64,000 nucleotides of DNA from Mucilaginibacter achroorhodeus (GTDB lineage Bacteria > Bacteroidota > Bacteroidia > Sphingobacteriales > Sphingobacteriaceae): contig NZ_VOEI01000007.1 of NCBI RefSeq assembly GCF_007846095.1, positions 124,001 through 188,000 of the forward strand, given 5' to 3'. Positions 35,717 to 45,573 of this stretch are shown piece by piece; position 1 is the first letter of the stretch, and each line of letters starts with the position of its first letter. The position numbers were made by a program, and so were the translations under genes. The notes beneath the pieces are model-generated. The model saw only the letters and a list, made by a program, of their open reading frames with translations, was not told the DNA's origin and searched no databases.

Positions 35717-36316
35717 TTACTTAGCTGCACCTTTAACCACCCTCCCGGCATTATCTTTTATAAAGGTTTCCCAGCCTGAGTACGCCTTTTTGCTTTTGGC
35801 CGCACCCTTAGGTGCCTTGGTGCTAATTTTTTGGAACGAATGGCAAACGGCAACAGCAAGCCCGTCCGTAGCGTCTAAAAAATCAGGCGTCTCTGTGAAG
35901 TTTAATAGCGTTTGCAGCATGGCGGCAACTTGCTCTTTGGTGGCGCTGCCATTACCAGTAATAGACTGCTTTATCTTGCGCGGCGAGTATTCTGTTATAT
36001 CCAGGTTTCGGGATAAGGCAGCTGCCATGCAAATACCTTGCGCGCGCCCAAGTTTAAGCATCACCTGTATGTTTTTACCATAGAACGGCGCCTCAATGGC
36101 CAGGCAATCAGGTTTGTAGTTATCTATTAAAGCAACGGTTTTTTCAAAGATGCGCTGTAGCTTAAGCATATGGTCATCAAGCTTGCCCAGTTTTACAACA
36201 CCGAGGCTGAGCAGTTCAATTTTGTTCCCTTTCTCAAGCACTAATCCGTAACCCATAACAGCGGTACCGGGGTCAATTCCCAATATGATACGCTCTTTAA
36301 CATTCACCTGCTCCAT
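35717..36316 (-). CDS. ruvC: Holliday junction endodeoxyribonuclease RuvC
   Basis: 199 residues from ATG 36316 (an ATG at 36325 adds three). Resolves Holliday junctions with RuvAB. Acidic active-site residues are visible in GIDPGTAVMGYG, AIEAPFYGKN and DATDGLAVAVCH. A C-terminal basic tail (KAPKGAAKSKKAYSG) is longer than in many relatives. Last gene of a minus-strand run with aat and two DUF3857 genes; ruvA/ruvB are not here. Confidence 0.95.
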   Translation of the reverse strand: MEQVNVKERIILGIDPGTAVMGYGLVLEKGNKIELLSLGVVKLGKLDDHMLKLQRIFEKTVALIDNYKPDCLAIEAPFYGKNIQVMLKLGRAQGICMAAALSRNLDITEYSPRKIKQSITGNGSATKEQVAAMLQTLLNFTETPDFLDATDGLAVAVCHSFQKISTKAPKGAAKSKKAYSGWETFIKDNAGRVVKGAAK

Positions 36317-36327
36317 CAGTAACAAAG

Positions 36328-36972
36328 CTACGTTTTAATGCGGTTATTATGCAGTATATCCACGTATTCCTGGCGTGGCATCATCCGCGCGCCCAGGCTT
36401 TCAAGATGTTCGGTATATACCTGGCAATCTATTAAAGCAAAATTGGTGTTCTGGCAAAGCCATATCAATGCAGTTTTAGATGCGTTACTTACTTTGCTGA
36501 ACATACTTTCGCCGCAAAACACATTACCGGTCTCTACACCGTATAATCCACCCACTAATTCGTTGTCTTTCCAAACTTCAACAGAATGAGCAAAACCGAG
36601 GCGGTGCAGTTCTGCATATGCAGTCTTCATTTCGTTTGTGATCCAGGTACCGTCTTGTCCCTCGCGTGTAATAGATGAGCAACTATCGATCACGCTCCCG
36701 AAAGCTTTATTCAAGGTTACCAAAAACACGCCATCCCTTATTACCTTACGCATAGATTTGGAAACAACCAATTCATCTGGAAAAAGCACAAAACGCTCAT
36801 GAGGTGAATACCACAAAATCGGCTCATCCGCGCTATACCAGGGAAATATCCCATTCTCGTAAGCAAGCATTAAGCGCCCGGCCGAAAGATCGCCGCCAAC
36901 GGCAAGCAGTCCATCCTCTTCGGCCAGGGCTGGGTCCGGGAATATTAAACGCTCATCAAGCCTGAATATCAT
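36328..36972 (-). CDS. aat: Leucyl/phenylalanyl-tRNA-protein transferase
   Basis: 214 residues. Adds Leu or Phe to proteins with N-terminal Arg or Lys, marking them for ClpS/ClpAP. Typical signature near the N-terminus PDPALAEEDGLLAVGGDLS, then NGIFPWYSADEPILWYSP and GGLYGVETGNVFCGESMFS, DCQ near the end. 10 bp after the DUF3857 gene and 11 bp before ruvC. Confidence 0.95.
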   Translation of the reverse strand: MIFRLDERLIFPDPALAEEDGLLAVGGDLSAGRLMLAYENGIFPWYSADEPILWYSPHERFVLFPDELVVSKSMRKVIRDGVFLVTLNKAFGSVIDSCSSITREGQDGTWITNEMKTAYAELHRLGFAHSVEVWKDNELVGGLYGVETGNVFCGESMFSKVSNASKTALIWLCQNTNFALIDCQVYTEHLESLGARMMPRQEYVDILHNNRIKT

Positions 36973-36982
36973 CAGGGCAAAT

Positions 36983-38920
36983 TTATGCCTTCTTGCGTAT
37001 CACCAGCTTTTTATTTTGAGCTTTGGCTATATTATCCATGTACTGCTGCATCTCGGTGTATTTTGCTGCCGGTATCACGTGATTATTCAGGTTAAAAGTG
37101 GCTGTACTTAACACCTGGTTTTTAGCGGCGTCATATTTATAATTCACGTCATAGCTACCGTAAGTAAACTTAAATGCCTGGTTAACCGGCAAAGTCTCTA
37201 CCTCGTAGCCCTGCGGCAGATCAATTGTGGTAACACATGCTTTTTGCAGGGGTACAGAAAAGTAGAAATCATTTTTACGCTTTTCTAAAGGCGGCACAGT
37301 CAATTTCCACAGATCAAACAGGCGTGGCCTGTAAAACATTTTATTGCCGGCGGCTATGTCGCAAAACTTGTCAAACTCCAGCTCAAGGCTTAATTCTTTA
37401 ACCCCGTCATTATCCGTTACCGGGCTTATCTCCAGCACATTGGGCTGCTTCATGTTTAACATTCTTATAAGCGTTTCCTTTTGTTCATCGCTTTTTAAAG
37501 ATGCCATGCTGATAAAATCATCCCGGTATGCACCGGTAGTTATTGCCTTCATTTTTGCTTTGGCACCACCTTCAGCTTCAAACGTGATATGAACTTCGGT
37601 GTTAAACTGGTTGTCAAGCATTGAACTTTTAGGGGTATTTACCAAAACGCCGCCGTCGGCTGTTACCAACAACGCATTTCGGTTCTCCGTAAACGGACCA
37701 AGTTTACCGAATGGCCTGGTGCTGCTGGTACACTCCAGCCAGGTGGTATCACCCTTAAATGGCACACACAAAATAACGTGATTGAAAGGGTCGCTCGGGA
37801 AAGCTTTATCAGCCGGGCGTTCATTGTCTCCGGCTCTAACCATTGCATAATAAGATGGAATGTCAACTGCCTTTAGTAAGGCGTGCATGTAATTGGATAA
37901 CGCTTTACAATCGCCATACTTTTTCTGATCTACAAAAGTTGCCGGGAAGGGCTTTAAACCACCTATACCTAATTGGATACTTACGTAACGCATGTTATCC
38001 TGCAGGTATTTATATAAGAACCTGGCTTTCTCTTTATCAGTTTTTAAATTGGCCGTCATCGCTTTTATTTCTTCCACACGTTGGGGCGGCAAGCTATTCA
38101 CATCTGTATTTAAGCCTAACTGCCAGTTACCGTAGCTTTTCCAGGTTGTGAAATCACCGGGAATACCATCAAATGAGAAATAATTATTTGCAAAGGATAT
38201 ACTCGGGAAAACCTGCCAGTCAACCGCGTCGTCCTCGGGCTTTATTGCTTTAAGCGATTTTACCGTCCAGGTGTATTTATCCAGGCCATCCTGTGATGTT
38301 TTCACCGGGGCTATAGAGGTATTGTAATTTTTGTACCTGAACCCGTTTGCCGGGTCGGTTTGTACGCTATACTCGGCATACTGCACGGCCCGCTCAGGCG
38401 ACAGATAACTCCATTCACTCAGATCGAAATAGCTGTTACGGGTAACCTCATAATTTATCTCAACCGTTGCGGGATAACTTGCAATGCTATGGCCCGCAAC
38501 CAGCATACGGTCATCAGTTACTATAGAAATACCATCTACTGCTGCCCTATCATACATATCGCCTTTTTTATACTTTTTTAACTGCACGCCATCGGCATTG
38601 TAAATGATCATCTCGGCATCATTAACGCTGTTGAATTTCTTATCGTAGAACAAAACCAGCCTTGCAGCATCGTCGGCCTTTTCATTGAGGATAGTAACGA
38701 TACTGTGATGTTTTATAACAAGTTTGTCTTTACGTTTTACAACCAACTCATCTGATGCGTAGCGTACAACAGCATTAGCACCCTCCTTTAAAGAATCGGG
38801 TATGGTTGATGCCTGCAGGTACTCTTTAAGATTTTTATTTTTTTGAGCGCTAACTTCTAAACTGCCGAATAGCAAAAAAGCAGCGGCACAAAGTGCCGCC
38901 TTAAGTAACTGGAATTTCAT
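36983..38920 (-). CDS. DUF3857/transglutaminase-like secreted protein, catalytic Cys present
   Basis: 645 residues with signal peptide (KAALCAAAFLLFGSLEVSA). DUF3857 region ~60-240, transglutaminase core ~290-410 with KYGDCKALSNYMHALL (catalytic Cys) and FNHVIL (His); the third position reads WLECTS, Glu in place of the usual Asp. C-terminal beta domain follows. Periplasmic; substrate unknown. Begins 5 bp after its upstream paralogue. Confidence 0.85.
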   Translation of the reverse strand: MKFQLLKAALCAAAFLLFGSLEVSAQKNKNLKEYLQASTIPDSLKEGANAVVRYASDELVVKRKDKLVIKHHSIVTILNEKADDAARLVLFYDKKFNSVNDAEMIIYNADGVQLKKYKKGDMYDRAAVDGISIVTDDRMLVAGHSIASYPATVEINYEVTRNSYFDLSEWSYLSPERAVQYAEYSVQTDPANGFRYKNYNTSIAPVKTSQDGLDKYTWTVKSLKAIKPEDDAVDWQVFPSISFANNYFSFDGIPGDFTTWKSYGNWQLGLNTDVNSLPPQRVEEIKAMTANLKTDKEKARFLYKYLQDNMRYVSIQLGIGGLKPFPATFVDQKKYGDCKALSNYMHALLKAVDIPSYYAMVRAGDNERPADKAFPSDPFNHVILCVPFKGDTTWLECTSSTRPFGKLGPFTENRNALLVTADGGVLVNTPKSSMLDNQFNTEVHITFEAEGGAKAKMKAITTGAYRDDFISMASLKSDEQKETLIRMLNMKQPNVLEISPVTDNDGVKELSLELEFDKFCDIAAGNKMFYRPRLFDLWKLTVPPLEKRKNDFYFSVPLQKACVTTIDLPQGYEVETLPVNQAFKFTYGSYDVNYKYDAAKNQVLSTATFNLNNHVIPAAKYTEMQQYMDNIAKAQNKKLVIRKKA

Positions 38921-38925
38921 GTCAA

Positions 38926-40914
38926 TTATGATTTCTTAAGCACGATCTGCTCGTTAAGCATCTCATACATTTTCTTATAGAACTCGTGTACCATCGGATA
39001 GATGTCCCTGCCATAGCTGATGGCTTTTTGGTCTATCTGGTAACGTATCATCAGCATACCGTTCTCGGCAGATGCTACACGCCTGAATAGGATGCTTTCA
39101 TCTGGCATTTTCAACGTTACGTTCTTAGGCAACGCATCCAATTTATAATTTGCCGGTAGCTTGTAAGAGCCAATAATGGTGTAGCTTTTCTTGTAACCAA
39201 AGTCAATATCGGTACGCCTGTTCTCGCTCAGGAACGGATTAGCCTTTAAGGCGCTGAACATGTTAGGCACAAAATAGATATAGTTCTCATCAGATCCGGT
39301 AAGGTCTAATTTGAAATTAACGTTCTGGACAAGCGGTAAGCTATCAACTTCGGTATTCTCTAATTTAAGCGAACTGATGTTTAGGGCATTGTTATTATCC
39401 CTAAGATAATCTGTATATTTTTTCTCACCATCGTCCTTATATCTGTTAAGCGCATTTACCCTATTGTAGCTAAAGCTGCTTATTTGTGCATTACCGTCTA
39501 ATTTACCATCGTTTGTTACCTCACCTTTCAACATCACCACCTGCCTAACGGCATCATCTCTCTGCAGCATCACTATATCATACTTTTCATTTTCCTTGTC
39601 TATGTATAAGCCGCTCGAGTTTAAAAGGTCATAAGGTGTTTCATTATATTGGTTGTATTTACCGGTAGCATCCAGTATATAGCTCTTGCCTTCGCCCATC
39701 GGCACATAAACCACTGCACGGTTAAACTGGTATAAGAATGTAAAATACGGCACAACCTTGCCATGCTCGCGTGTGCTAACTACCATCGGGAAGGCTTTAA
39801 CATCAGCCTTTTTAAGTAAATGGTATAATATGATGTTTATTTCGGCAGAATTACCGGCTTTCTTTTCCCAGGCCTTAACAGTACCATCGTTGGTATACCA
39901 CCTGTCAACACCGTTCCATTTCATACTGTTCCTAACCTCGTTAAAAAGGTATTGAATTTTTTGATCGTCAGTTTTTAAGCTTTTAGCTTTCGTGATCAAT
40001 ACTTCTTCATTTGCCAGTTTGCGTTTTAACTGGCTGCCAAAATCCTCATCATCCGCAAGTATACCGCCCACCTTAGCCCAACTATCTGAATATGACGGCG
40101 AGTAGGTACCTAAAGGCCTTACTGCGGTTAATTGATGCGCAATTTTTTGAAGGTTATCGGCGGAGGCTGTCATGTAAGCTTCATCGGGTAATGACGGCAC
40201 GTTAGCAAGTGCCCTGTAAGTTGTTTCAAGGCTGTAAGATATGAGATTAGTGCCCGTGCCATAGCTGCGCCCTTCTGATTTGGCACTGTATTTTACCAAA
40301 GGCTGCTCTACATGTGCGTTTATCTGAAAGGTCATAAAATCGGGCACATAAGTCTTGAACTCGCTGTAACGGGTTGGTAATTTGCTTTGGAAATACCAAT
40401 CTGGGAAGTTATTAAGTGAATTGCTTCTCAACGAATATTTATACTCGATGATAGAGCCAGCCTTTACATTCGGCATGCTGAATACCAGGGCAGATCTGTT
40501 CTTATCGATCTGTTCAGTGTAGATCAGTTTCTTATCAAGCTTTGTAATTTCAGGTTTGCCATCAACAAGGTTAATGGTTTGCGCCTGCAAACCGTTGATG
40601 TACTCAAGGCGGTTACCGCTGTAAAATTCAATGCGAATGTTTGCATTGTCCTTACCGTTGATATTAAAGATCTTGATGCGTTTATGCCTGTCTAAAGACA
40701 GGTCCATGTTAGGGTCATAACCTGCGCTGCCTATATCAAAAAGCACTTCGGCGTTGGCATCTTTCTCAAAATCACATGATTTTAGTTCAAGATCAGCTAC
40801 TTCTACTTTGCCAAAAGGCTGGGCGGCTACATAATTTGAGTTGGTTTCTGCGCTCTGCGCGAGGGATAAAAAGGGAGCAATACAAAACGCTATTGCTGCA
40901 ATAGTTTTGTTCAT
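38926..40914 (-). CDS. DUF3857/transglutaminase-like secreted protein, catalytic residues lost
   Basis: 662 residues from ATG 40914 (an upstream in-frame start at 40938 is less likely because the signal peptide starts at NKTIAAIAFCIAPFLSLA). Same domain order as the following gene. Where Cys is expected it has GNSAEINIILYHLL (Ser), and where His is expected FNRAVVYVP (Arg); only the Asp is kept (YILDATG). So it should not be a working transglutaminase and may bind peptides or partner the intact paralogue 5 bp downstream. Confidence 0.85.
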   Translation of the reverse strand: MNKTIAAIAFCIAPFLSLAQSAETNSNYVAAQPFGKVEVADLELKSCDFEKDANAEVLFDIGSAGYDPNMDLSLDRHKRIKIFNINGKDNANIRIEFYSGNRLEYINGLQAQTINLVDGKPEITKLDKKLIYTEQIDKNRSALVFSMPNVKAGSIIEYKYSLRSNSLNNFPDWYFQSKLPTRYSEFKTYVPDFMTFQINAHVEQPLVKYSAKSEGRSYGTGTNLISYSLETTYRALANVPSLPDEAYMTASADNLQKIAHQLTAVRPLGTYSPSYSDSWAKVGGILADDEDFGSQLKRKLANEEVLITKAKSLKTDDQKIQYLFNEVRNSMKWNGVDRWYTNDGTVKAWEKKAGNSAEINIILYHLLKKADVKAFPMVVSTREHGKVVPYFTFLYQFNRAVVYVPMGEGKSYILDATGKYNQYNETPYDLLNSSGLYIDKENEKYDIVMLQRDDAVRQVVMLKGEVTNDGKLDGNAQISSFSYNRVNALNRYKDDGEKKYTDYLRDNNNALNISSLKLENTEVDSLPLVQNVNFKLDLTGSDENYIYFVPNMFSALKANPFLSENRRTDIDFGYKKSYTIIGSYKLPANYKLDALPKNVTLKMPDESILFRRVASAENGMLMIRYQIDQKAISYGRDIYPMVHEFYKKMYEMLNEQIVLKKS

Positions 40915-41044
40915 TGTAATTAAGGTTAAAAGCAACACTAAGATAATACAATACCGAGAATTGCAAGCAAATATTTTTACCGGTATTAAACTTAGTTACA
41001 CAGGGTTTGTCAAACCTCACGTTTAACAACTTAGCGCAAATACC

Positions 41045-42430
41045 ATGAGCGACTTAGGTAAAATAAAGCATCTATATGCCAGGGCTGGTTTCGGGCTAAA
41101 TGTTGATGATCTGGCAACCTTTCAAAAAACATCTTTAAAGCACGCCACTGAGCAGTTGTTCAAGTCATCAGCTACCGCACAACCGCTTATGCTGATAACT
41201 GAAAATTTGAGCTTTAAAATGGCCAGTGCAGATAAAACAGATACGTTAACCCGTAAGATGTTTATGAAGCAACAACGCGAGCAGGAAAAAGACCTTAACA
41301 TTGCCTGGCTCAATCAAATGAGCACCACGCCGGCACAGCTGCGCGAGAAGATGACCTTGTTTTGGCATAATCACTTTGCATGCAGATCTCAAAACCCCTA
41401 CTACGCCCAACAACTTAATAACATTCAACGCAGCAATGCCTTAGGCAACTTTAAAACATTGCTGATGGAGGTATCGCAATCTCCGGCCATGCTGCAGTTT
41501 TTAAATAATCAGCAAAATAAAAAGGGGCACCCCAATGAGAACTTTGCCCGCGAGTTAATGGAGCTTTTTACCATTGGCCGGGGTAACTACAGCGAGCAGG
41601 ATATCAAAGAATCGGCACGGTCTTTCACCGGCTGGGGTTTTAATAACAAAGGCGAATTTGTTACCCGCGAGCAGCAGCATGACGAGGGCACAAAAACCTT
41701 TATGGGCCAAACCGGCGCCTTTAAAGGCGAGGACATCATTAACATGCTGCTGCAAAATAAAAAAACAGCCTCGTTCATCTGCACAAAGTTGTATCGTTAC
41801 TTGGTTAATGATGTTCCGGATAGCAGGCACGTGAGCGCAATGGCTGATGTTTTTTATAAAAGCAACTACGAGATAACGCCGCTTTTAAAGTTTGTTTTTG
41901 CTACCGATTGGTTTTATGCACCTGTAAATACCGGCAATTTGATCAAATCACCGATAGACCTGATTGTTGGCTTAAACCGGCAGTTTTACATCAACTACAA
42001 CAACCCCGATGTAATGATGCAGTTTCAGCGTGCACTTGGGCAGGTATTGTTTTATCCGCCAAACGTGGCGGGATGGCCCGGAGGTAAAAGCTGGATAGAC
42101 AGTTCATCATTAATGACGAGACTGAAAATACCATCAACGGTTTTAAATAATGGGATCATCGATTTCCACGGTAAGGCCGACCCGGAAGATGAGGCGCTAT
42201 TGGCAACCATGCCCAACCGTAAACAGCAAACCCAAACGCCTGCACAAACAACGCCTGATTGGAATAAGTTTTTAAATGACATACCTAAAGGCACTACCAA
42301 AGACCAGGTAGCATCGGTGATATTAGCTGCGCCTATTGATAACAGCATAAAAGCGGTTATTGCTCAATCGTCAAACATCCGGTCAATGGTTGTGGAACTG
42401 GTTTCTACTCCTGAATATCAATTGTGTTAA
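41045..42430 (+). CDS. DUF1800 family protein
   Basis: 461 residues, family landmarks HLYARAGFG at the start, REKMTLFWHNHFACR, HPNENFARELMELFTIG, ARSFTGWGF, and FYPPNVAGWPGGKSWIDSS. No clear signal peptide. DUF1800 and DUF1501 genes are found as pairs across Bacteroidota and Planctomycetota; function unknown, perhaps secreted polymer or surface metabolism. The partner starts 2 bp after the stop. Confidence 0.9.
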   Translation: MSDLGKIKHLYARAGFGLNVDDLATFQKTSLKHATEQLFKSSATAQPLMLITENLSFKMASADKTDTLTRKMFMKQQREQEKDLNIAWLNQMSTTPAQLREKMTLFWHNHFACRSQNPYYAQQLNNIQRSNALGNFKTLLMEVSQSPAMLQFLNNQQNKKGHPNENFARELMELFTIGRGNYSEQDIKESARSFTGWGFNNKGEFVTREQQHDEGTKTFMGQTGAFKGEDIINMLLQNKKTASFICTKLYRYLVNDVPDSRHVSAMADVFYKSNYEITPLLKFVFATDWFYAPVNTGNLIKSPIDLIVGLNRQFYINYNNPDVMMQFQRALGQVLFYPPNVAGWPGGKSWIDSSSLMTRLKIPSTVLNNGIIDFHGKADPEDEALLATMPNRKQQTQTPAQTTPDWNKFLNDIPKGTTKDQVASVILAAPIDNSIKAVIAQSSNIRSMVVELVSTPEYQLC

Positions 42431-42432
42431 TT

Positions 42433-43629
42433 ATGAAAAGAAGGGATTTTTTAAAGAACAGTGCGCTGGCATCCGGTGCCTTTCTTATACCATCATTTTT
42501 AAAACCATTTGAGGCGATGGCTTCCAATGAGCTAAGTGGTTTCAAAAACCTCGTTATCATACAGCTTTCAGGCGGTAACGATGGGCTTAACACCATTGTG
42601 CCTTATGGCAACGATATTTATTACCAAAAACGCAATACCATTGCCATAAAACCAACTGACCTGGTGAAACTGAATGATATGCAGGCGCTTAACCCCAACC
42701 TGTCGGCTTTAAAAGAACTTTACGACCAAGGCTGGATGAGCATTATTAATTCGGTAGGCTATCCTAACCCGGATAGATCGCACTTCCGTTCTATGGATAT
42801 CTGGCAAACCGCCAGCGCATCAGACCAGTTTTTAACTACCGGTTGGATAGGCCGTTACCTGGATGCTAATTGCACCGTGAATAAAGACCCTTATACAGCC
42901 GTGGAAGTTGACGATACCCTTTCATTAGCTATGAAAGGCAATAAGATGAAAGGCATTGCCGTGCAAAATCCCGGCAAACTTTATAACAATACCCGCGAAC
43001 CTTTCTTTAAAGAACTGGTTAGCGAACACGACCAGCATTTGAATGAGGACAACCTTGGGTATCTCTATAAAACAATGATAGAGACCTACTCATCGGCAGA
43101 TTATATACAACAAACTTCAAAAACATATAAAACCGTTGCGCAATACCCACAAACAGGGTTTGCCAACCAGCTTAAAAACGTTGCTAAGTTTATCAACTCC
43201 GGCTTAAAAACCCGGGTTTATTATGTATCGCTTAGTGGTTTTGATACGCATACCACGCAATTGAACCAACAAGGCCGCCAGCTAAGGATCTATGGCGATG
43301 CAGTTGCGGCGTTTGTGAAAGACCTGAAACAAACGGGCAAGTTGGATGATACCCTGGTGACAACCTTTTCTGAATTTGGCCGCCGTGTTGAGCAAAACGC
43401 CAGCGACGGCACCGACCATGGTACAGCCAACAACGTGATGCTGTTTGGCGGTAGACTCAAAAAACAAGGTATTTATAATAATGCACCAGACCTGGGCCAA
43501 TTAGACAATGGCGACTTGAAATACGAAGTGGATTTTAGGGATGTATATGCCACACTTCTTGATAAATGGCTTAACGTTAATAACAAGAGCGTGTTAGGCA
43601 CGAGCTTCAGAGGATTGGATTTTGTATAG
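42433..43629 (+). CDS. DUF1501 (sulfatase-like) family protein with Tat-type leader
   Basis: 398 residues from ATG 42433; the GTG at 42424 overlaps the previous stop and is less likely. Twin-Arg leader KRRDFLKNSALASGAF. Alkaline-phosphatase-superfamily-like body with IIQLSGGNDGLNTIVPYG, GFDTHTTQ and TTFSEFGRR..NASDGTDHGTA. Probably exported folded by Tat. Forms an operon with the DUF1800 gene. Confidence 0.9.
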   Translation: MKRRDFLKNSALASGAFLIPSFLKPFEAMASNELSGFKNLVIIQLSGGNDGLNTIVPYGNDIYYQKRNTIAIKPTDLVKLNDMQALNPNLSALKELYDQGWMSIINSVGYPNPDRSHFRSMDIWQTASASDQFLTTGWIGRYLDANCTVNKDPYTAVEVDDTLSLAMKGNKMKGIAVQNPGKLYNNTREPFFKELVSEHDQHLNEDNLGYLYKTMIETYSSADYIQQTSKTYKTVAQYPQTGFANQLKNVAKFINSGLKTRVYYVSLSGFDTHTTQLNQQGRQLRIYGDAVAAFVKDLKQTGKLDDTLVTTFSEFGRRVEQNASDGTDHGTANNVMLFGGRLKKQGIYNNAPDLGQLDNGDLKYEVDFRDVYATLLDKWLNVNNKSVLGTSFRGLDFV

Positions 43630-43633
43630 AACT

Positions 43634-43684
43634 ACCTCCATGTCATTTCTCACCGCTCTCGCTCGTTCGAAATGACATGGAGGT
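43634..43684. repeat. Palindrome with 16-bp perfect arms
   Basis: acctccatgtcatttc (43634-43649) is exactly inverted at 43669-43684 around a 19-nt C/T-rich loop. The gtcatt core recalls the ends of the 55134-55276 element. Confidence 0.8.
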
Positions 43685-43689
43685 TAAAA

Positions 43690-43723
43690 AGAAAGCCCCG
43701 ATTGATGACAATCGGGGCTTTCT
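43690..43723. terminator. Bidirectional terminator between DUF1501 gene and glnS
   Basis: agaaagccccgatt / aatcggggctttct, 14-bp perfect stem, 6-nt loop, A- and T-rich flanks; convergent genes on both sides. Confidence 0.9.
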
Positions 43724-43739
43724 TATAGATCAGGATTAA

Positions 43740-45398
43740 TTATTTCTTCACCCATCCATCTTTTAGCGTTACCGTGCGGTTAAACACTAATTTTTCCGGG
43801 GTCGATGTTTTGTCAACGGTGAAATATCCTTTTCGGATAAACTGTACGGGCTTGCCTTCAACGGCATTTAACAGATCAGGCTCTATAAAGGCTTTTTCTA
43901 TCACCTGCAAGCTATTCGGGTTGATGTAATCTTTAAAATCTCCATCTTCGTTGCTTGGGTCTTCTACCTGGAACAGGCGGTCATACATACGTACTTCAGC
44001 TTCTTTGGCATGTTCAGTACTTATCCAGTGGATAGTTCCTTTTACGTTGATGCCGCTGGTGTCATTTCCGCTTTTTGATTCGGGGATATAGGTACAGTGT
44101 ATCTCGGTTATATTACCATCAGCATCTTTAACCACGCTTTCGCCTTTTACAATATAAGCATGTTTAAGACGCACCATGGTACCAATACCCAGGCGGAAAT
44201 ACTTCTTAGGCGGGTTCTCCATAAAGTCCTCACGCTCTATCCACAGCTCACCGCTAAACGGTATATCGCGTCCACCTTCGCCACCTTCAACCTCGGGGTT
44301 GTTCTCTCCGTGCAGGGTTTCTGTCTGGCCTTCCGGGTAATTATCAATTATCAGCTTGACAGGGTCAAGCACTGCCATGCGGCGCCATGCTGTTTTGTTA
44401 AGGTCTTCGCGGATGCAGAACTCCAGCAAACCCACATCTATCATGTTCTCGCGTTTGGCAACACCAATACGTTCACAAAACTCGCGGATACTGGCAGGTG
44501 TATAACCACGGCGGCGAAGGCCGCTTATGGTTGGCATACGCGGGTCGTCCCAGCCATCAACAAAACCATCGGTAACTAATTGCAGCAGCTTGCGCTTGCT
44601 CATTACTGTGTAATTGAGATTAAGGCGGGCAAATTCGTACTGTTTGCTCGGGAATAATTCCAATTGCTCTATAAACCACTCGTACAACGGGCGGTGCGGC
44701 ACAAACTCCAGTGTACAGATACTATGAGTGATCTCTTCAATCGCATCGCTTTGGCCATGGGCAAAATCATACATCGGGTAAATACACCATTTGTCGCCGG
44801 TGCGGTGGTGATGGGCATGTTTAATGCGGTACATCAAAGGGTCGCGCAGATGCATGTTGGGTGAGGCAAGATCACCTTTGGCACGCAGCACTTTTGCGCC
44901 GTCAGGGAATTTACCGGCTTTCATGTCGGCAAATAAAGCAAGGTTTTCTTCCACACTGCGGTTTCGGTATTCGTTGCCTTTGCCGGGTTCGGTTGGCGTA
45001 CCTTTTTGTGCAGCTATTTCTTCGGCTGTGCTGTCATCAACATAAGCCAGGCCTTTTTTGATCAGTGTAACGGCAAACTCATAAAGTTTGTCAAAGTAAT
45101 CAGAAGCGTAAAGCTCATTGGCCCACTCAAAGCCCAGCCACTTAACGTCCTCCTTTATACTGTCAACATACTCAACATCCTCTTTTACAGGGTTGGTATC
45201 ATCAAACCTGAGGTTTGTTTGCCCATTGTATTTTTGCGCCAACCCAAAGTTAAGGCAAATGGACTTTGCGTGACCGATATGCAAGTAACCATTAGGCTCC
45301 GGCGGAAAACGCGTTAAAACACGTCCGCCGTGCTTGCCGGCAGCAATATCCTCTTCAACAATTTCCTCTATAAAATTAAGTGATCTTTCTTCGCTCAT
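43740..45398 (-). CDS. glnS: Glutaminyl-tRNA synthetase
   Basis: 552 residues from ATG 45398; the upstream extension to 45437 covers the promoter and is rejected. Class I synthetase with FPPEPNGYLHIGHAKS (HIGH) and VMSKRKL (KMSKS), and the beta-barrel anticodon part at the end. Its presence indicates direct Gln-tRNA charging. Monocistronic. Confidence 0.96.
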   Translation of the reverse strand: MSEERSLNFIEEIVEEDIAAGKHGGRVLTRFPPEPNGYLHIGHAKSICLNFGLAQKYNGQTNLRFDDTNPVKEDVEYVDSIKEDVKWLGFEWANELYASDYFDKLYEFAVTLIKKGLAYVDDSTAEEIAAQKGTPTEPGKGNEYRNRSVEENLALFADMKAGKFPDGAKVLRAKGDLASPNMHLRDPLMYRIKHAHHHRTGDKWCIYPMYDFAHGQSDAIEEITHSICTLEFVPHRPLYEWFIEQLELFPSKQYEFARLNLNYTVMSKRKLLQLVTDGFVDGWDDPRMPTISGLRRRGYTPASIREFCERIGVAKRENMIDVGLLEFCIREDLNKTAWRRMAVLDPVKLIIDNYPEGQTETLHGENNPEVEGGEGGRDIPFSGELWIEREDFMENPPKKYFRLGIGTMVRLKHAYIVKGESVVKDADGNITEIHCTYIPESKSGNDTSGINVKGTIHWISTEHAKEAEVRMYDRLFQVEDPSNEDGDFKDYINPNSLQVIEKAFIEPDLLNAVEGKPVQFIRKGYFTVDKTSTPEKLVFNRTVTLKDGWVKK

Positions 45399-45416
45399 GA
45401 TGTATGTAACAGGGTG

Positions 45417-45424
45417 CAAAAGTA
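45417..45424 (-). promoter_or_regulatory. Candidate -7 box of glnS
   Basis: TACTTTTG on the minus strand, 18 nt before the ATG; no good -33 box seen. Confidence 0.45.
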
Positions 45425-45448
45425 CGCAAAACTTCACATTATTTTACT

Positions 45449-45483
45449 TAACACTGTCATCCTGAGCTATAGCGAAGAATCTT
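45449..45483. repeat. Fragment of a gtcatcctgagc-type repeat
   Basis: ctgtcatcctgagctatagcg followed by aagaatctta; it resembles one end of a widespread bacterial intergenic palindrome family, without the matching half here. Confidence 0.4.
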
Positions 45484-45573
45484 ATAAGCGATGGATAAGT
45501 GGTACTATGCTTCAATCCTCGCAATTAAGCCGTACAGAAAATTTCCTACATTTACCAAAACCAAATCGTCGCC

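Noticed and set aside
42424..42432. GTG start for the DUF1501 gene
   Set aside because: It overlaps the upstream stop and adds only three residues before the twin-Arg leader; ATG 42433 is simpler.
45399..45573. Cobalamin riboswitch before the B12-binding protein gene
   Set aside because: The 175-bp gap contains the glnS promoter and a repeat fragment; no B12-box-like sequence was seen.
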